Assembly (NCBI GenBank): GCA_002457605.1
Contig: NTJT01000006.1
Location: 1 to 42,320, forward strand
Reading direction: 5' to 3'
Source: Marine Group II euryarchaeote MED-G34
GTDB lineage: Archaea > Thermoplasmatota > Poseidoniia > Poseidoniales > Thalassarchaeaceae
DNA length: 42,320 nucleotides
Below are positions 22,473 through 30,765 of this stretch, one piece after another. The position numbers and the translations under genes are program-made. Below the pieces are notes generated by a model. That model was given only the letters and a program-made list of their open reading frames with translations, did not search any database and was not told the DNA's origin. Each line of letters begins with the position of its first letter. Positions within the stretch are counted from its first letter, which is position 1.

Positions 22473-23390
22473 ATGGAAGGCCCCAATAGACTGAGGTTTC
22501 TAGGGCTAGAGGAGTCTGACTCAGGCCCTTGGGACGTGGTGATACTGCCGGTGCCATATGAGATGACGACGAGTTGGGGCGAGGGCACCGAGAAGGGACC
22601 CAAAGCTTGCATAGAAGCGAGTTCCCAAGTGGAGCTCTATGACTCGATACTTCCTCATGACTTGCCGTGCGGACTCAATATCCATACCGCTGAGGCCTGG
22701 GGCTCAGAAGCCGGCACCCTGTTAGAGCAGTTGGATTCGATTCGCGACTACGCTGTAAAGTGGCTCGACGGATCTCAGTTCCCAATCTTCCTCGGAGGTG
22801 AGCACGGCATCCTGCCTCCACTGATGCAAGCCGCCGCTGGACATCCTGAGATAGAAGGGGACCTAGGTCGTCTGACACTAGTACAGATCGATGCCCACGC
22901 CGACCTGAGAGACGAGTTGGGAGGAGAGCGCTTCTCGCACGGCACCGCTGTACGCCGGGCTCTCGATGAGGGTGTTGGAAGGGTATTACAGATTGGCACA
23001 CGGACGTTGTCTCGTGAGGAGGCGACTTTTGCCGAGTCCGACGAGCGGGTCGAGACATGGTATGCCCGAGAATTCATGGGTGTATGTGATGGTCAAGCAG
23101 GATGGGCTGCGCTCATGGATAGGATTACTCAAATCGAGGGTCCCGTCTGGTTGACCTTCGATGTCGATGGACTAGACGGTTCGCTTGTTCCAGACACCGG
23201 CACTCCAGTTCCCGGAGGATTGAGTCATTGGGCCGCTGTTGAGATCATCGAGGGACTATTCGCAAGTGGTGCGGAGGTTATTGGGGCCGATGTGAACGAA
23301 ATCGTCCCCGGAGAGGATCGTTTGACCCAATTCAATGCAGCACTCATCGCCACCAAGATATTGGCCGCTCACATCGCAAGCCGTGGTTAG
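22473..23390 (+). CDS. speB: Agmatinase / arginase-family ureohydrolase
   Basis: A 305-residue metal-dependent ureohydrolase. The manganese ligands are in FLGGEHGI, IDAHADLRD and FDVDGLDGS, and FSHGTAVRRALDEG is the family-specific substrate loop. Near the end, ADVNEIVPGED matches the conserved (D/E)xxExxP segment. The family includes agmatinase, arginase, guanidinobutyrase and formiminoglutamase; the length, the N-terminal YEMTTSWGEGTEKGP region and archaeal setting favour agmatinase, which gives putrescine and urea. It would serve polyamine synthesis from arginine. No arginine decarboxylase is nearby. The gene is followed 60 bases later by a secreted carboxypeptidase gene on the same strand. 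Confidence 0.9.
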   Translation: MEGPNRLRFLGLEESDSGPWDVVILPVPYEMTTSWGEGTEKGPKACIEASSQVELYDSILPHDLPCGLNIHTAEAWGSEAGTLLEQLDSIRDYAVKWLDGSQFPIFLGGEHGILPPLMQAAAGHPEIEGDLGRLTLVQIDAHADLRDELGGERFSHGTAVRRALDEGVGRVLQIGTRTLSREEATFAESDERVETWYAREFMGVCDGQAGWAALMDRITQIEGPVWLTFDVDGLDGSLVPDTGTPVPGGLSHWAAVEIIEGLFASGAEVIGADVNEIVPGEDRLTQFNAALIATKILAAHIASRG

Positions 23391-23440
23391 TAGTCAATAG
23401 GCTCACAGAAAGTGACAACGATTGTAGGTGATGGCCCTCT

Positions 23441-23461
23441 CAGCGGCGCTATGCGCCGCTG
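23441..23461 (+). promoter_or_regulatory. Perfect 9-bp palindrome over the start of the M14 peptidase gene
   Basis: CAGCGGCGC, a TAT loop and GCGCCGCTG form a perfect hairpin whose loop contains the first two bases of the ATG at 23451. It has the same stem and loop lengths as the one at 21881-21901. Confidence 0.5.
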
Positions 23462-24884
23462 TGCAGCAATCGTCCTCGCATCCGTGATGCTCTCAGTATC
23501 GGCAGCGCCGGTTGCAACAGCACAGGTTGGTCAGCCGGACATCGTTCAGGAGCACTGGTATCATTCCTATGCAACACTGACCTTGGACGTCAATGCATGG
23601 GCGGATGATTATCCTGAGATCGTCAATCTGCTCGTCGTGGGTCAAACGGAGATGGGGAGAAATCTCTGGATGTTGCAGATCTCAGATTGGAGTCAGGAAA
23701 TCAAGCCCGATGGGACTGCCAAAGAGGTGGTTTACATCGACGGTGGGCACCATGGAAATGAGCACCTGGGCACGGAGCTTGCTTTCCTGGTTGCCGAGTA
23801 TTACATCGAGGGATGGGCAGATGGCGAGCAAGAGGTACTCGATGTATTGGCTACTACGGAATTGCATATCCTCATCATGCTGAATGCGGATGGCAATGAC
23901 TTCGATACAAGATGGAATGTCAATCAAGTGGACCTGAATAGAAACTACGACCACTACTGGAACACATGCCCTACAACTCAGCCTGGAAGTTCTGCATTCA
24001 GTGAGTCTGAAACTCGTTTCAACTCGATTTACATGAACGAGGTCGTGCCTCATGCCGACCTATACATCACAATGCACACGGGAGTCTGGATCATGCTCTA
24101 CCCCTGGGGTAAATGGCCAGAGCAGCCCTCAGACTGGGAGATGTTCCATTTCATCAGAGATGATGTGCATGCCAACATATCCGACATTCCGATTCAGAAT
24201 GCAAATCAAGGCCTCTACCCGAACTGTGGAACCAGCCGGGACTACGGGTACGGCGTGATGGGGTATCCCACATTCACATTCGAGACTGACGACGAGCAGT
24301 GGTTGCTGGGAACAGTGGAGGCACTATCAGAAAGGCTCGGTGAGGAGCTTGATGTGATGAATTACCTAATCGAGAATGTGTGGTACTGGAGGGCACGTCT
24401 TGTTGTCGATTCCCTAGAGGTGGAAGATGGGAAAGTGCATCTTGGCGTTTCTAACCTAGGACACGCGAGCACGTCGAATGCCACACTGCTGTACTTCGAG
24501 GACGAAGATTCGCTGGAATTTTGGCTCCCTGGGTCGGATGAACCGACCGAAGTGACAGGGGCGATGGATATACAGGAGAGGGAATCAGACTTCAACTTCT
24601 CCACCCCAGGATACGGCTTCGCAGTCAATGCCACAAATAGCACCGTCACAACACTCGATTTTACAGGCGCTCCAATTTCCAGCGGCGGAGGAATTTGGGT
24701 CCTGTACTACCAGAAGAGAGTGGTAGATTCCTCGATGTGGGTCGGTGAAGCGGTCAACGAGAGCGTCGTGAAAAGTAAGGACGGTGTACTACAGGGCCTT
24801 CTTCCGGCCCCTTCGATGCTGCTTGTCTTCGTCGCCTTCGCTCTAGCGGCGATAAATAGACAAAATCGCAAGTTTGAGCAATAA
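23451..24884 (+). CDS. Secreted M14 zinc carboxypeptidase
   Basis: A 477-residue exported peptidase. From the ATG at 23451 it begins MRRCAAIVLASVMLSVSAAP, a signal peptide ending near ATAQ; a GTG at 23412 would add 13 residues. The catalytic domain has GGHHGNEHLG (HxxE zinc ligands), LNADGNDFDTRWNVNQVDLNRNYDHYW (substrate-binding NR pair), ITMHTGV (third zinc ligand) and YPTFTFETDDEQ (catalytic glutamate). A C-terminal beta domain (about 335-440) follows. The end, GLLPAPSMLLVFVAFALAAINRQNRK, is a short motif, a membrane helix and a basic tail, as in sortase-like anchor signals; the motif itself is not one I can name with confidence. It removes C-terminal residues from external peptides. It fits a protein-degrading lifestyle together with the next gene. 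Confidence 0.9.
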   Translation: MRRCAAIVLASVMLSVSAAPVATAQVGQPDIVQEHWYHSYATLTLDVNAWADDYPEIVNLLVVGQTEMGRNLWMLQISDWSQEIKPDGTAKEVVYIDGGHHGNEHLGTELAFLVAEYYIEGWADGEQEVLDVLATTELHILIMLNADGNDFDTRWNVNQVDLNRNYDHYWNTCPTTQPGSSAFSESETRFNSIYMNEVVPHADLYITMHTGVWIMLYPWGKWPEQPSDWEMFHFIRDDVHANISDIPIQNANQGLYPNCGTSRDYGYGVMGYPTFTFETDDEQWLLGTVEALSERLGEELDVMNYLIENVWYWRARLVVDSLEVEDGKVHLGVSNLGHASTSNATLLYFEDEDSLEFWLPGSDEPTEVTGAMDIQERESDFNFSTPGYGFAVNATNSTVTTLDFTGAPISSGGGIWVLYYQKRVVDSSMWVGEAVNESVVKSKDGVLQGLLPAPSMLLVFVAFALAAINRQNRKFEQ

Positions 24885-24979
24885 TTACTTATTTTATTTT
24901 TGAAAATAGTCTCGAAACTTCATCTTTCAAAGGCAATTCTTTGTATATCACTACCGAATCGGAGGCTTCGGCGATATTC
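24885..24979 (+). promoter_or_regulatory. AT-rich promoter region of the leucyl aminopeptidase gene
   Basis: A very A/T-rich stretch (about 24885-24910) follows the carboxypeptidase stop and stands out from its surroundings. A further TTTGTATATC (24940-24949) lies 31-40 bases before the ATG at 24980, and GGAGG is at 24961-24965. These are the likely promoter and ribosome-site elements. Confidence 0.45.
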
Positions 24980-26503
24980 ATGGAATGGAACAACAGCAAG
25001 TTCGGAGAAGCTAGAAAACAACTGCTACTACCTCTCTTCGAGGGCATCAGGAAGGCTCCTAACAACGCTCTTTCGGGGCTGAGTAGAAGTCAGCGAAGTC
25101 TAGTTCGGGAGGCGATAGCCTCGGACGACTTCGAAGGCAAGAAGGGCCAGAGGATGGCTGTCTGGACTCCTGGGTGCAGGGTGCTGTTGGTAGGCATGGG
25201 CAAGAAGGACGGGTTCGGGCACAGGAAGGCCCGGAATATCGGTGCCCGCGTCATAGCCGCTCTCTCCAAGAAGAACGGGCTAGAACTGACTGTCCGCTTC
25301 ACCTCGGGCTGGTCAAGCGAGCGCATGCTCGACTTCGCTGAGGGCATGATGCTGCGCGACTACGAGTTCCTTGAGCACCAAGGGATCGATGACGAGCACA
25401 TCACCGAGCCGTGGTCGGCTGACTTCCAAGCCAGCGCCCGCCATCAGGATGCGCTCGCAGATGGGCTCTCCAGAATCCACTCGGTTGTCGGCGGGGTCCA
25501 CCTCGCTCGCGACCTCGGCAACGAGCCTGCAAACGTGCTGTTCCCGATGGAGTATGCCCGCAGAGCTGTTGAGTGGGCAGAGAACAAGGACAACGTCACC
25601 GTGGAGGTCTATGACTGGGACAAGTTGCGCGAACTCGGTATGGGCGGTCTGATTAACGTCGGCAAGGGCAGCGACAGGAAGCCCTGCATGGTGCTGTTCA
25701 CGCTCAACCCTGACGCTGACGAGGGCATTCAGAGGCCTTGCATTGTCGGCAAGGGAATCACCTTCGACACCGGCGGCATCTCGATCAAGCCATCAAGAGG
25801 AATGTGGGACATGAAGTACGACATGTGCGGGGCCGCCACCGTCTTCGGTCTCATGGAGGCCTTGCATTCAACCGGTTACGAGCGCCGTGTGAACGGTGTT
25901 GCCTGCTTGGCTGAGAACATGCCTGGGTCAGGAGCATACCGCCCCGGTGATGTGTTCGAGACCTACTCGGGGAAGACTATTGAGGTGTTCAGCACCGACG
26001 CCGAGGGACGCAACGTACTCGCGGACGGGCTATGGAAAGCGGGTGAGTTTGACCCTGAATACATCGTCGACCTCGCGACACTGACAGGTGCCATCGTGGT
26101 CGCGCTGGGCAACCAGATCACCGGCATGTGGGCCAACGACGAGAGCATCGGAAAGCGGATTACGAAGGCGGCCAACGGGTCGGGCGAGACAGTCTGGAGA
26201 ATGCCTCTGAACGCCCAGTTCAGGAAGTACATGACTGACTCGGCATTCGCTGACATCCGCAATGGCTCAATCGGTGGTAGCGCCGGCTCGTCCAACACCG
26301 CGGCCTCGTTCCTTGAGTACTTCGTGCCGCACCGCGGCTACGATGAGGATGCTGACAAGATACCATGGGTGCACCTCGACATCGCCGGGACCGCATGGGG
26401 GCCGGGCTCGAAGGCCCGCTCCGAAGGTGCTAATCCATTGTTTGAGTTCGGGGTCTCAGGAGTTCACGTAAGGACCCTGCACCGACTCATCACCGATGGC
26501 TAA
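24980..26503 (+). CDS. pepA: Leucyl aminopeptidase (M17 family)
   Basis: A 507-residue cytosolic aminopeptidase. VGKGITFDTGGISIKPSRGMWDMKYDMCGAA carries the metal-binding lysine and aspartates, and EVFSTDAEGRNVLADGL is the M17 signature with Asp and Glu ligands and the catalytic arginine. SGSSNTAASFLEYF and WVHLDIAGTAW are typical of the C-terminal domain. The frame opens at a TTG at 24941. Starting at the ATG at 24980 gives an N-terminal domain of the normal length (a strand ending in PLFEG about 20 residues in) and is preferred. M17 enzymes form hexamers and release N-terminal amino acids, completing peptide breakdown after import. The stop is directly next to the stop of dnaK on the other strand. 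Confidence 0.95.
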   Translation: MEWNNSKFGEARKQLLLPLFEGIRKAPNNALSGLSRSQRSLVREAIASDDFEGKKGQRMAVWTPGCRVLLVGMGKKDGFGHRKARNIGARVIAALSKKNGLELTVRFTSGWSSERMLDFAEGMMLRDYEFLEHQGIDDEHITEPWSADFQASARHQDALADGLSRIHSVVGGVHLARDLGNEPANVLFPMEYARRAVEWAENKDNVTVEVYDWDKLRELGMGGLINVGKGSDRKPCMVLFTLNPDADEGIQRPCIVGKGITFDTGGISIKPSRGMWDMKYDMCGAATVFGLMEALHSTGYERRVNGVACLAENMPGSGAYRPGDVFETYSGKTIEVFSTDAEGRNVLADGLWKAGEFDPEYIVDLATLTGAIVVALGNQITGMWANDESIGKRITKAANGSGETVWRMPLNAQFRKYMTDSAFADIRNGSIGGSAGSSNTAASFLEYFVPHRGYDEDADKIPWVHLDIAGTAWGPGSKARSEGANPLFEFGVSGVHVRTLHRLITDG

Positions 26504-28381
26504 TCACTCGTCATCATCGGAGTCTACGACTTCGAAGTCCGCCTCGACGATGTCCTCGTCGCCATCCTCCGCCTGCTGCTCAGCCATCTCGGCGGCAGCC
26601 GCCTCGTACAGCTTAGTCGAGATGCCGTGCATCTCCTGTTCGACTTCACCTATCTTGGCCTGGACGGCAGCCTCATCGAGGTCCTCGACTTCGATGGTGG
26701 TTTCGCCATCCTCCTTAGTGATGAGTGCCCTCAACTCATCGAGTTTGGAGTGAACTGGATCGGCATCGAGGTCACTGACTTTCTCAGCGGCGTCCTCTAG
26801 CATCCGCTTGGTTTGATAGACGATGCTATCAGCCGAGTTGAGGAGATCAATTCCCGCCCTCCGTAGTTTGTCCTCCTTAGCGAACTTCTCCGCATCGGTG
26901 ATCTTCTGCTTGATATCGTCCTCAGAGAGGGAGGTCTGACTCTCAATCTTGATTGACTGCTCGGTGCCTGTTCCCAAGTCTTTTGCGGAAACGTCTACTA
27001 TGCCATTGGCATCTATATCGAAGGTAACCTCGATCTGAGGGATACCACGTGGAGCCGATGGGATACCCATCAAATGGAAGCGTCCGAGAGTAGTGTTGTC
27101 CTTGGCGAACTCGCGCTCACCCTGTAGCACATGGACCTCTACTGCTGGTTGATTGTCAGCAGCAGTGGAGAAGGTCTCAGAGCGACGTGTCGGAATCGTA
27201 GTGTTGCGCTCGATCATCGTAGTCATTACACCACCGAGAGTCTCGATTCCAAGAGTCAATGGGGTGACATCCAGCAGTAAGACATCTGTGACTCCCTCGT
27301 CGCCAACTATGATGCCAGCTTGGAGTGCGGCCCCCACAGCGACAGCTTCGTCGGGGTTGATACCCTTGAATGGGGGTTTGCCAGTCTCTTTCTCGATGGC
27401 TTCCTGCACTGCAGGAATGCGAGTACTGCCGCCGACTAGAAGGATTTTGTCGATGTCACCAGCTTTGACACCGGCGTCCTTCATAGCTCTGCGCGTTGGC
27501 TTCATCGTCATCCTGATGAGGTCGGCAGTGAGATCGTCGAACTTGGCACGTGAGAGGGTCATATCGAGGTGTTCCGGCTGACCATCCCTCATGGTGATGA
27601 AAGGTAAGTTGACCTGCGTCGAATTGGTTCCCGAGAGTTCTATCTTGGCTTTCTCTGCCGCTTCTCGCAACCGACTCATGGCCTGCATATCCTTTGAGAG
27701 GTCGATTCCTGAGGACTTCTTGTATTCTGAGACTATCCAGTCTATCACCACTTCGTCAAAGTCGTCCCCACCCAGTCTGTTGTCACCGCTGGTCGCCTTG
27801 ACCTCAATCTGTGGCTGCCCATCAACCTGGTATATCTCAAGGATAGATACGTCAAAGGTTCCACCTCCGAGGTCGAACACAAGGATGGTCTGGTCCTCCT
27901 CCTTATCGACGCCATAGGCGAGTGCCGCCGCAGTAGGCTCGTTGATGATTCTTAGTACTTCGAGGCCAGCGATTCTGCCAGCGTCTTGAGTGGCCTTCCT
28001 CTGTGCGTCAGTAAAGTACGCCGGACAGGTGATAACTGCCTGCTTCACTTCCCTTCCTAGGTACTCCTCAGCATCAGACTTCAACTTCTGAAGCACGAAT
28101 GCGGAGACCTCCTGAGGTGTGTATTCGTCATCATCGATTGTCTTGTTCCAATCAGTCCCCATCTCTCTCTTGACCGAGAGTATGGTCCTTTCGGAGTTGG
28201 TGACTGCTTGACGCTTCGCGGTGATACCAACCAACCGCTCGCCGTCCTTGGCGAAAGCCACAACGCTGGGAGTGGTTCGGGAGCCCTCTGAATTCGGAAT
28301 TACTACCGCTTGTCCGCCTTCGAGGGTAGCAACGCAGCTGTTAGTTGTTCCAAGGTCAATTCCAATTACTGGTTCGCTCAT
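26504..28381 (-). CDS. dnaK: Hsp70 chaperone DnaK
   Basis: A 625-residue Hsp70. [17 protein letters not shown] is the phosphate-1 loop, [17 protein letters not shown] the phosphate-2 region and [13 protein letters not shown] the adenosine motif. The substrate domain starts near [17 protein letters not shown], and the tail ends in acidic [14 protein letters not shown]. It is a bacterial-type DnaK, which archaea are thought to have acquired. The ATG at 28381 has GGAGG eight bases upstream, one of the clearest ribosome sites in the window and unlike the leaderless neighbours, as expected for an internal operon gene. It follows an Hsp20-like gene by 30 bases. No grpE or dnaJ is present in the window. 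Confidence 0.98.
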   Translation of the reverse strand: MSEPVIGIDLGTTNSCVATLEGGQAVVIPNSEGSRTTPSVVAFAKDGERLVGITAKRQAVTNSERTILSVKREMGTDWNKTIDDDEYTPQEVSAFVLQKLKSDAEEYLGREVKQAVITCPAYFTDAQRKATQDAGRIAGLEVLRIINEPTAAALAYGVDKEEDQTILVFDLGGGTFDVSILEIYQVDGQPQIEVKATSGDNRLGGDDFDEVVIDWIVSEYKKSSGIDLSKDMQAMSRLREAAEKAKIELSGTNSTQVNLPFITMRDGQPEHLDMTLSRAKFDDLTADLIRMTMKPTRRAMKDAGVKAGDIDKILLVGGSTRIPAVQEAIEKETGKPPFKGINPDEAVAVGAALQAGIIVGDEGVTDVLLLDVTPLTLGIETLGGVMTTMIERNTTIPTRRSETFSTAADNQPAVEVHVLQGEREFAKDNTTLGRFHLMGIPSAPRGIPQIEVTFDIDANGIVDVSAKDLGTGTEQSIKIESQTSLSEDDIKQKITDAEKFAKEDKLRRAGIDLLNSADSIVYQTKRMLEDAAEKVSDLDADPVHSKLDELRALITKEDGETTIEVEDLDEAAVQAKIGEVEQEMHGISTKLYEAAAAEMAEQQAEDGDEDIVEADFEVVDSDDDE

Positions 28382-28411
28382 TCTCGATTCCTCCAATGAT
28401 TCCGTTCGGCT

Positions 28412-29011
28412 CTATGCCAAATCGAATGTAATATCTAAGATGCCGTTGTTCAGTTGCCACTCACGAATCTGGTTCGCTGCATCTGGGAGTATGAAGCGCT
28501 TGAGAGGTCGTGTTTGGGTTCGCCGCATCAGTTGCAGCACCTCGCCGCCACTGCTGAGTACAAGTTCGATGTCCTCAGATCTGACGTCGAGTATTCTAGA
28601 GATGTCTATGGTGATGGACATCGTGCTACCGTGCACATAGACGTCCTCTTCGGGTAGATCTGAGACTTCGGGCTCTTCGGGCTCCTCTACCTTAGCCTCC
28701 ACCTGCTCGACTGAACCCTCTACCTCGATATTGACGCCCATCTTCTTGAACAGGTCTGAGAATCCCCCAGGGCTGTTCATCATCGAATCCATCATCCGAC
28801 GCAGTTCTTCGGGATCAGTGTTGGATTCGACCTTGAATTGTGAGTGAGAGATCTTAGTAGGATCGATACCCATCTGCTCGAACTGATCCATGACCTTCTT
28901 CATCATCTCCTCAAGCGCCTTGACGTCGATGGGCATCCCCATCTGCTCGAACATCCTCGCCATCTCGGCGAACATGTCGTCAGCCCACTCATCACGCTCG
29001 CTGTCACTCAT
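28412..29011 (-). CDS. Hsp20/alpha-crystallin-like protein upstream of dnaK
   Basis: A 199-residue acidic protein. Residues 1-60 are Met- and Glu-rich and helical (MFAEMARMFEQMGMPIDVKALEEMMKKVMDQFEQMG). After an acidic linker (EAKVEEPEEPEVSDLPEED), the last 75 residues (YVHGSTMSITIDISRILDVRSEDIELVLSSGGEVLQL...NGILDITFDLA) form the beta-sandwich pattern of an alpha-crystallin/CS domain. The ATG at 29011 is preferred to a GTG at 29020. It is the first gene of a transcript with dnaK and diverges from the thermosome gene, which supports a chaperone or co-chaperone role. The family call is tentative because the strands are short and the usual C-terminal IxI is absent. A link to GvpH-type proteins is possible. 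Confidence 0.65.
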   Translation of the reverse strand: MSDSERDEWADDMFAEMARMFEQMGMPIDVKALEEMMKKVMDQFEQMGIDPTKISHSQFKVESNTDPEELRRMMDSMMNSPGGFSDLFKKMGVNIEVEGSVEQVEAKVEEPEEPEVSDLPEEDVYVHGSTMSITIDISRILDVRSEDIELVLSSGGEVLQLMRRTQTRPLKRFILPDAANQIREWQLNNGILDITFDLA

Positions 29012-29151
29012 TGATACCACTACTCAACCTGAGGTTGTATAGTGCGATAGTACTGCCGTATATGAACCGCACGGTCACGCACGCACGAGAACCGAGCTAT
29101 GTCGCGCCGAACGGACGGGTTCAAAGCAAGACTGTCATTCGGCGACTCAGC
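29012..29151. promoter_or_regulatory. Divergent chaperone promoter with palindrome
   Basis: A minus-strand TATA-like ACTATACAA (about 29044-29036) lies 25-33 bases before the Hsp20-like ATG. Just downstream of it is the palindrome CAACC-TGA-GGTTG (29025-29037), a likely operator. On the plus strand, TTCAAAGC (about 29120-29127) lies 25-32 bases before the thermosome ATG at 29152, and CGTATATG (about 29056-29063) is another A/T-rich element. Confidence 0.45.
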
Positions 29152-30765
29152 ATGGTTGAGTCAGAGCATGATGTAGCCCTAGAAGACACCGACCGCCTGC
29201 ACGGGCGCTCAGCTCTGGTCGACAACGTCAAGGCCGCATCTGCGCTTGCGGGAGCGGTCCGTTCGACGCTCGGTCCACGTGGTCTGGACAAGATGTTGGT
29301 GGAGGACGGTGGTTCGACGACGATAACCAACGACGGCGTCACCGTGCTAGAGACTGCCAAAGTGGAGCATCCTACAGCTCGACTACTGATATCAACCTCG
29401 TCGGCTCAGGACCGTGCTGCTCGCGACGGCACCACGACCACAGTAATCCTGACCTCCGAGTTACTACAGAACGCGCTTGAGCTGGTTCGTTCCGGAGTGC
29501 ACCCATCAATAATCATGAACGGGTATCAGATTGCTCTGGCGGAGGCGCTCGATGAGATGGAGAGAATCTCGCGTATTCCTAAAGATGATTTCGAGATGCG
29601 TGCGGCTGTAGCCACTTCGATTTCAGGGAAGGTCGACTCAACTGTTGGCCGGCACCTGACCGAGTTGGCTATAGAGGCCGCTGAGGCACTCGCCGGCGAA
29701 GACGGCGGTCAAGATCTCGAGAGGCTACGGGTGAAACGCCTACTAATCAAGGACGGTGGAGTATTGGACTCTGAGGTCGTACACGGCCTCGTTCTACCTA
29801 AATCAAGGATGGATATGGCATCAGTGGCCGACACCGACGGAGGTCGGATAGCCATCATCGATGGTGGCATGGAGAGTCCTAAACTCGATCTCGAGGCCTC
29901 AATCGAAGTCACCAGCGCGGAGGCATTGAGAGGATTTCATGAGCGGGCTAGGGAGCGCATGCGTGAGCAGGTCGATCTTCTGGTTTCACTCGATGTTGAC
30001 CTTCTAGTAGTCCGCGACGGTATTGCCGAGGAGGTTTCGACCATGCTGACCGATGCCGGTATCACGGCGTACCGACGTTACGAACGTGAGGATCTTGAGA
30101 GATTGGCAAGAATCACTGGCTCTGCAATGGTCCGTGACGCCAAGAGGATCAAAGGCGAAAGCATCGGCACATACAGTTCTCGTTCGGAGTGTTCCTACTC
30201 TGGAGTCAAGCATACTCACATCGAAGGTCCCGAAGGCGGAGCGGTCACGGTTTTGATACGGGGCTCCTCTCCTTCTGTCAGAGAAGAGGTCAAGCGTACC
30301 TTTGATGATGCCCTAGGAGTTGCCCACAGGCTCTCAGCCGACTCACGCATGCTACCTGGAGGGGGGGCAACTCAGACTCACTTAGCTCGGCATCTGCGAG
30401 CCTTTGCTCCGAGTCAGGCCGGTCGCGAACAGTTAGCCATAGAGGCTTTCGCGGCCGCTCTTGAGATTGTGCCTAGAACTCTCGCCGAGAACTCCGGGCT
30501 TGACCCAATCGATGAGATTCTTGAGTTGTCTGCAGCCCAGACTGAATCCACGGAGGAAGGTGCATGGATAGGAATGGATGTGGCATCAGGGAACAAGATG
30601 AGGATGGATGAGATTGGAGTGTTCGACCCGTTGTTCGTCGCCCACCATGCTCTTGCGGGAGCTACCGAGGCTGCCAACAGCGTGCTGAGGATTGATGATG
30701 TGCTCTGGGCCAAACAAGACGCCCAGACTCCTGACTGGCAGAGTGAGATGGAAGATCAGGACTGA
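29152..30765 (+). CDS. thsA: Thermosome (group II chaperonin) subunit, divergent
   Basis: A 537-residue chaperonin. STLGPRGLDKMLV, TITNDGVTVLETAKVEHPTA and SAQDRAARDGTTTTVIL are the equatorial ATP-site motifs; LPGGGATQTHLARHL and IEAFAAALEIVPRTLAENSGLDPID are the C-terminal equatorial motifs. Group II chaperonins form double rings with a built-in lid and fold proteins using ATP. The highly conserved VGDGTTT reads ARDGTTT here, with Arg in place of the Gly before the metal-binding Asp. The start at 29152 gives the usual lead into the TDRLHGRSA segment. The frame is open to 29011, so an N-terminal extension from ATG 29062 is possible. Its 3' end overlaps the convergent threonine dehydrogenase gene by 10 bases. 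Confidence 0.95.
   Translation: MVESEHDVALEDTDRLHGRSALVDNVKAASALAGAVRSTLGPRGLDKMLVEDGGSTTITNDGVTVLETAKVEHPTARLLISTSSAQDRAARDGTTTTVILTSELLQNALELVRSGVHPSIIMNGYQIALAEALDEMERISRIPKDDFEMRAAVATSISGKVDSTVGRHLTELAIEAAEALAGEDGGQDLERLRVKRLLIKDGGVLDSEVVHGLVLPKSRMDMASVADTDGGRIAIIDGGMESPKLDLEASIEVTSAEALRGFHERARERMREQVDLLVSLDVDLLVVRDGIAEEVSTMLTDAGITAYRRYEREDLERLARITGSAMVRDAKRIKGESIGTYSSRSECSYSGVKHTHIEGPEGGAVTVLIRGSSPSVREEVKRTFDDALGVAHRLSADSRMLPGGGATQTHLARHLRAFAPSQAGREQLAIEAFAAALEIVPRTLAENSGLDPIDEILELSAAQTESTEEGAWIGMDVASGNKMRMDEIGVFDPLFVAHHALAGATEAANSVLRIDDVLWAKQDAQTPDWQSEMEDQD

Noticed and set aside
24941-24979. TTG start for leucyl aminopeptidase
   Set aside because: AAAGG seven bases upstream made it attractive, but the ATG at 24980 gives the normal M17 N-terminal domain length, and the TTG overlaps a TATA-like element.
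29011-29151. N-terminal extension of the thermosome
   Set aside because: The frame is open, but the added residues do not resemble any chaperonin N-terminus and they cover the divergent promoter and palindrome; the ATG at 29152 gives the normal start. An ATG at 29062 is not fully excluded.
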